A DNA stretch of 17,065 nt. It comes from UBA7937 sp034419095. GTDB taxonomy: Bacteria; Chloroflexota; Anaerolineae; UBA7937. Every line of letters begins with the position of its first letter. Within the stretch, counting starts at the first letter, position 1. The notes beneath the pieces are model-generated. The model saw nothing but the letters and a program-made list of their open reading frames with translations, was not told where the DNA came from and searched no databases. The stretch covers positions 1 through 17,065 of the forward strand of contig DAOULQ010000168.1 of NCBI GenBank assembly GCA_034419095.1, in the 5' to 3' direction. Of the stretch, positions 13,933 to 17,065 are shown piece after piece. The position numbers were made by a program, and so were the translations under genes.

Positions 13933-14013
13933 CTACATACCACTCCCGCTGTGTCCCTGTGACGTCTCCCTTGAGCAGATCACTGGCTCGTCAAGAGTTG
14001 GCGTCGTCACAAG

Positions 14014-15441
14014 CTATTGGTCAACCCAGCTCCGAGCCATCTCTGCCAGCTCCGCCTGTAGAGGCTGCTCCATCGGCTCGTGCTCGACCAATACGTTTCT
14101 GGTCCGCTCCCGCAGTCGATGGCGGAACTCCCTCACCGGCAAGTCGGGCTTCAGGCTGCGATCAAACAGTTGAGGGTACCACACTTCTTGGAAGTGATGT
14201 AGGGTGTGGGAGTGGGCGAGGAAGTTACCCTCCCCAGCACACTCGGCCACTACCCATAGGGCCAAGGAGTCAGCATCAAGGCGAATCCCCCGCTCGAGCT
14301 GACGCACCATTCTCAACACCTCATCCACAAGCACCACCAGTTCCGGCGAGATCAACTCCGAATGGTCAAGCATCCCCGTGTCAATGATCAAGTTGGCCCC
14401 GCTCCAGGCCATGATAAGGCACGAGAGGGCCGCCTCCACGGCAGCTTGTTCGTCTACATCCTTGGCGTCGCTTGCGCCAGCGCTGGTGAGAAAGGGGAGA
14501 TGGTACTCCTGCGCCATCTGCGCCAACGCCGCGCTCATTAGATCCAGCTCAGGGGCGGCGTAAGAGACCACCATAGAGCGCATATCCATCACGCCCGGCA
14601 TACCGCCAATAATAAACGGTGCGCCCGGATTCTTCAACTGGTGGATCACCAAACCGCTCAGTGTCTCTGCACTAGCTTGAACCAGCGTCCCAGCCAACGT
14701 CACCGGAGCGGTACTCCCGGCCTCGGCCATGGGCATGAAGCCCACTGGGATGCGTTTTTCGGCGCAGATCAAGACCCGTTTCAGTAGGTCAGCCGTGAGC
14801 CTCAAGGGCGAGATAGGCTCGGCGTGGTGCCAAATGAAGGGCCGCCGCTGCAACTCCTGCTCGCCGCCGACCACCAGTGACGCCATCTGCAATATGTCTA
14901 GGAGGGCATTGCTGTCACTACAGCAGAAGCCGATAGACTTCAGCGTTTGGGTGACGATCTCTTTGAACACCAGTCTGTCGGCGAGGCCCACTGGCACGTC
15001 CGCCGCTAGCCCCCCCTGCTCCACAAAGGTGATGGAGTCCAGCCCGTTCGCCACCCGGCACATGGTGGTCACGTCATCGAGGAGGAACTGGCGCCTAGCG
15101 CCCGATTCGGGATCCAGGAAGTTCGGACCGTCAGCGGCTAGGCCGAAGTAGGAAGCGTCCCCCTCCAAGCCCATGGCCAACTCGCCCGACCTGGTGTACA
15201 AGTCCACCCGGCAGGGAGCCCGTGCGATGGCCTGCTCCACCAGCTCGGAGGGTATCTTCACCCAACCAGCTCGTGAGACTTTGGCTCCGGCTCCCGCCAA
15301 GAGCTCCAACGCTTCGGACTCATCCAGCCACACACCAGTCGCCTCCAGGAGGTCCAGTGTGGCTTCATGCACACGCTTCACACCCTCCGGCGACAGAACG
15401 CTCAACCGAGGCTTGGTGAACAAAAGGGTATCATCTTCCAT
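14014..15441 (-). CDS. MttB superfamily corrinoid methyltransferase (non-pyrrolysine)
   Basis: A protein of 475 residues, near the family length, starting at ATG 15441. It has the TIM-barrel MttB pattern: LSPEGVKRVHEATLDLLE at the N-terminus, YFGLAADGPNFLDPESG (about 98-114), GGMPGVMDMRSM (about 279-290), the segment SAGASDAKDVDEQAAVE (about 320-336) and WSGANLIIDTGMLDH (about 346-360). In methanogen MttB a pyrrolysine encoded by TAG lies close to the DEQAA segment; here the whole gene is free of TAG. It therefore belongs to the Pyl-less group, whose characterised members (such as MtgB for glycine betaine) demethylate quaternary or methylated amines to a corrinoid protein. The substrate is unknown. 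Its position between the ABC receptor and permease genes points to the imported compound as methyl donor. Its likely corrinoid partner survives only as a broken gene at 1817-2011. Confidence 0.92.
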   Translation of the reverse strand: MEDDTLLFTKPRLSVLSPEGVKRVHEATLDLLEATGVWLDESEALELLAGAGAKVSRAGWVKIPSELVEQAIARAPCRVDLYTRSGELAMGLEGDASYFGLAADGPNFLDPESGARRQFLLDDVTTMCRVANGLDSITFVEQGGLAADVPVGLADRLVFKEIVTQTLKSIGFCCSDSNALLDILQMASLVVGGEQELQRRPFIWHHAEPISPLRLTADLLKRVLICAEKRIPVGFMPMAEAGSTAPVTLAGTLVQASAETLSGLVIHQLKNPGAPFIIGGMPGVMDMRSMVVSYAAPELDLMSAALAQMAQEYHLPFLTSAGASDAKDVDEQAAVEAALSCLIMAWSGANLIIDTGMLDHSELISPELVVLVDEVLRMVRQLERGIRLDADSLALWVVAECAGEGNFLAHSHTLHHFQEVWYPQLFDRSLKPDLPVREFRHRLRERTRNVLVEHEPMEQPLQAELAEMARSWVDQ

Positions 15442-15518
15442 TGTCCTGCTGCCAATCCTCTCCTAATCGATCGGCCAACTTGCTTAGATGCCTGACTCAC
15501 CCAAGGGCCACTTCCTGC

Positions 15519-15548
15519 ACAAAGGCAGAGTTGTATCCGTGCCTTTGT
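15519..15548. repeat. 9-bp inverted repeat upstream of the MttB-type gene
   Basis: ACAAAGGCA (15519-15527) and TGCCTTTGT (15540-15548) are perfectly complementary with a 12-nt spacer, about 80 bp before the methyltransferase start. It could be an operator half-site pair or a weak mRNA hairpin. Confidence 0.35.
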
Positions 15549-15630
15549 CTTCCACAGTCGACTCCTGCAGCCGCCTGCTTCGCACGCAATAGCTCATATC
15601 ACTAGGCCATATTGGCCAACCTCTGTGGCC

Positions 15631-15670
15631 TGTGGAGGACTTCTCTAGGAAACAGGAGAAGTCCTCCACA
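15631..15670 (-). promoter_or_regulatory. Perfect 15-bp stem-loop between the receptor and methyltransferase genes
   Basis: TGTGGAGGACTTCTC (15631-15645) and GAGAAGTCCTCCACA (15656-15670) are exactly complementary with a 10-nt loop. It lies about 50 nt after the stop of the substrate-binding protein gene. No T-run follows on either strand, so it is unlikely to be a full terminator. Such intercistronic stems often protect the 3' end of receptor mRNA and keep the receptor more abundant than the downstream proteins; that role is inferred. Confidence 0.6.
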
Positions 15671-15722
15671 CCAAATGGCCTCTCGTTAGCCTCCAATTAC
15701 CCGATCTGCATGACCCCAACGC

Positions 15723-17065
15723 CTAGTCAGCCACCCGGGTCAGAGCATGCCAATCGAGCACGGTGGGATACGCCGGCCAGTGCACAAACCCAGCAAGATC
15801 GGCACGCGCAACCATCACATCCTGAAGCTGACCAGCGAAGATGCCCGGGTTGTCCCGGACAATGATCTCCCCCACTTGCTCGTAGATGGCTAGTCGCTCT
15901 TCAGGATCGGATATGTAGGGGGCTTGCTCGAGGAGTTCATCCACCTCCGGGTTGCTGTAGAAGGAGGTGTTTATGAAACCCTCGGAATGCCACACGATGT
16001 AGGCCCAAGCGTAGGAATCGGACGCGTCGGCCGCGTAGAAATCCCAGTACACGTGAGGGAATTGATCTGGATGTTCGAAGAGGTCGTAGTAGACGGTGAA
16101 GGGAATCTCCCTGAACTCCAGGTCGATGTTCAGCTGCCGCGCATCGGCCTGGAAGACCTCAAGCATCTCTCTCCCCTCACGGCCAGCCGTGCTCAGAACC
16201 CCGGCCTCCAGAGCGAAGCCTCCCTCAGGGTACTGCGACTTGGCCAAGGCCTCTCGAGCCCGCTCCATGTCATAATGGTAGGGCAAAAGTACCGTATCGG
16301 CTCCCTCGAAACCAGCCATGTATACGCTTGGCAAAGGCGAGATGTATCCCTGGCCGATGGTGTCGATATAGGTCTCGTAGTTGAAAGCCCAGGCCAAGGC
16401 CTCACGTACATAGGGGTCCGCGGTCGGCCCGCGCGTGGTGTTGAAAGTGACGTAGGTGACCTCGTTGATGGGCCACTGCCTTATCTGCAATTCCGCGTTC
16501 TCAGCCATGGCTGATACATCGGTCAAGGGCACCCCATGCGGGAGGATATCTAGATCGCCCTTCTCCAAGAGCAGGCGTTGGGTGGCGGTTTCAGGCACAA
16601 TCTGGATCACCACCTTGTCGAAGTGGTTATCACCATCCCACCCTCGCCAGTACTCCTCGAAACGAGTGAACGTGTACTCCTCGCCTTTCACCATGCTCTC
16701 CAGCCGATAGGGTCCAGTGCCCACAGCATGGTCAATCAACCATTCCTGAGCCCAGTCCCCATCTACCTCGTGCTCCTTCACGGCAGTCGGACTGATCATC
16801 TTGGGACCCCACATCGATGCCAGAAGGTGCGGGAAGGGAGCCACTGGTTGGGTAAGCGTTACCCGTAGGGTGTGCTCGTCCACAACCTCGATCTCCTCCA
16901 CATCCTCCAACATGTAGGCTGGCCCCTGATCGACCGCTACCCGCCTCTCGAAGTTGAACTTCACCGCCTCGGCATTGAAGGGCGTGCCATCGTGGAAGAG
17001 CACCCCTGGTCTCAGGTGGAAAGTGTAAACTGTGCCATCCTCGGATACCTCCCAATCCTCCGCCA
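15723..17065 (-). CDS. ABC transporter substrate-binding protein, family 5 (SBP_bac_5), 5' end beyond the window
   Basis: The frame is open to the right edge and ends at TAG 15723-15725, giving about 447 visible residues of a usual 520-560. The visible start includes the family signature 'VYTFHLRPGVLFHDGTPFNA', followed by DVEEIEVVDEHTLRVTL, VGTGPYRLE and YWRGWDGDNHFDKVVIQI. Further along are GDLDILPHGVPLTD and VREALAWAFNYETYI, and the C-terminus has EQAPYISDPEERLAIYEQVG. These proteins bind a peptide, nickel complex, opine or similar solute outside the membrane and deliver it to DppB/DppC-type permeases, here encoded downstream at 13932-11995. The signal peptide or lipobox would be outside the window. 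The ligand cannot be deduced by eye. Confidence 0.95.
   Translation of the reverse strand, partial: AEDWEVSEDGTVYTFHLRPGVLFHDGTPFNAEAVKFNFERRVAVDQGPAYMLEDVEEIEVVDEHTLRVTLTQPVAPFPHLLASMWGPKMISPTAVKEHEVDGDWAQEWLIDHAVGTGPYRLESMVKGEEYTFTRFEEYWRGWDGDNHFDKVVIQIVPETATQRLLLEKGDLDILPHGVPLTDVSAMAENAELQIRQWPINEVTYVTFNTTRGPTADPYVREALAWAFNYETYIDTIGQGYISPLPSVYMAGFEGADTVLLPYHYDMERAREALAKSQYPEGGFALEAGVLSTAGREGREMLEVFQADARQLNIDLEFREIPFTVYYDLFEHPDQFPHVYWDFYAADASDSYAWAYIVWHSEGFINTSFYSNPEVDELLEQAPYISDPEERLAIYEQVGEIIVRDNPGIFAGQLQDVMVARADLAGFVHWPAYPTVLDWHALTRVAD

Noticed and set aside
15924..16514. 196-codon + strand open frame opposite the substrate-binding protein
   Set aside because: It is the antisense shadow of a well-recognised SBP_bac_5 gene and shows no family motif.

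Overview
The window reads as bacterial chromosome (or a metagenomic contig) of moderately high GC with frequent GTG and TTG starts. ComM, the DppBC-type permeases, a tungsten aldehyde oxidoreductase, a non-pyrrolysine MttB homologue and FdrA proteins together suggest an anaerobe or facultative anaerobe, possibly Chloroflexota or Firmicutes. That placement is a guess from gene content; no rRNA or marker gene settles it.

Left end (1-1827, + strand): the 3' end of a ComM/YifB ATPase gene, then about 700 bp without a gene but rich in inverted repeats. Next is an aberrant tRNA-Leu(UAA) whose 3' half is perfect and whose 5' half is disrupted. Three copies of an 11-bp direct repeat follow, then a tyrosine recombinase gene that stops where its catalytic domain begins. 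This looks like the remains of an integrative element beside a tRNA attachment site.

Junction (about 1817-1825): the integrase fragment runs head-on into the N-terminal piece of a corrinoid (B12-binding) methyltransferase protein on the - strand. The corrinoid piece also carries an in-frame TAG. An illegitimate recombination event appears to have cut both genes.

Main region (about 2000-17065, all - strand): a long metabolic gene set. In transcription order it encodes a peptide/opine-type ABC substrate-binding protein (5' end outside the window), an MttB-superfamily methyltransferase, two ABC permeases, a MoaD/ThiS-like protein, a tungsten aldehyde:ferredoxin oxidoreductase, an M20 metallohydrolase, a DUF1116 protein (AllG/YlbE-like), FdrA (AllF-like) and a small stand-alone FdrA-type domain protein. 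A 748-bp gap with a perfect 26-nt palindrome followed by a T-run (terminator-like) comes next. Then come a DUF2877 protein (AllH/YlbF-like), an MFS transporter and the broken corrinoid gene.

Working model (inference): the ABC system imports a small methylated nitrogen compound. The MttB homologue removes a methyl group to a corrinoid protein, and the M20 enzyme hydrolyses an amide, ureido or peptide bond. The FdrA/DUF1116/DUF2877 set, known in E. coli as the oxamate carbamoyltransferase AllFGH, carries out a carbamoyl-transfer or related step, and the oxidoreductase handles an aldehyde/acid couple. The carbamate kinase, the ABC ATPases and an intact corrinoid protein are not in the window.
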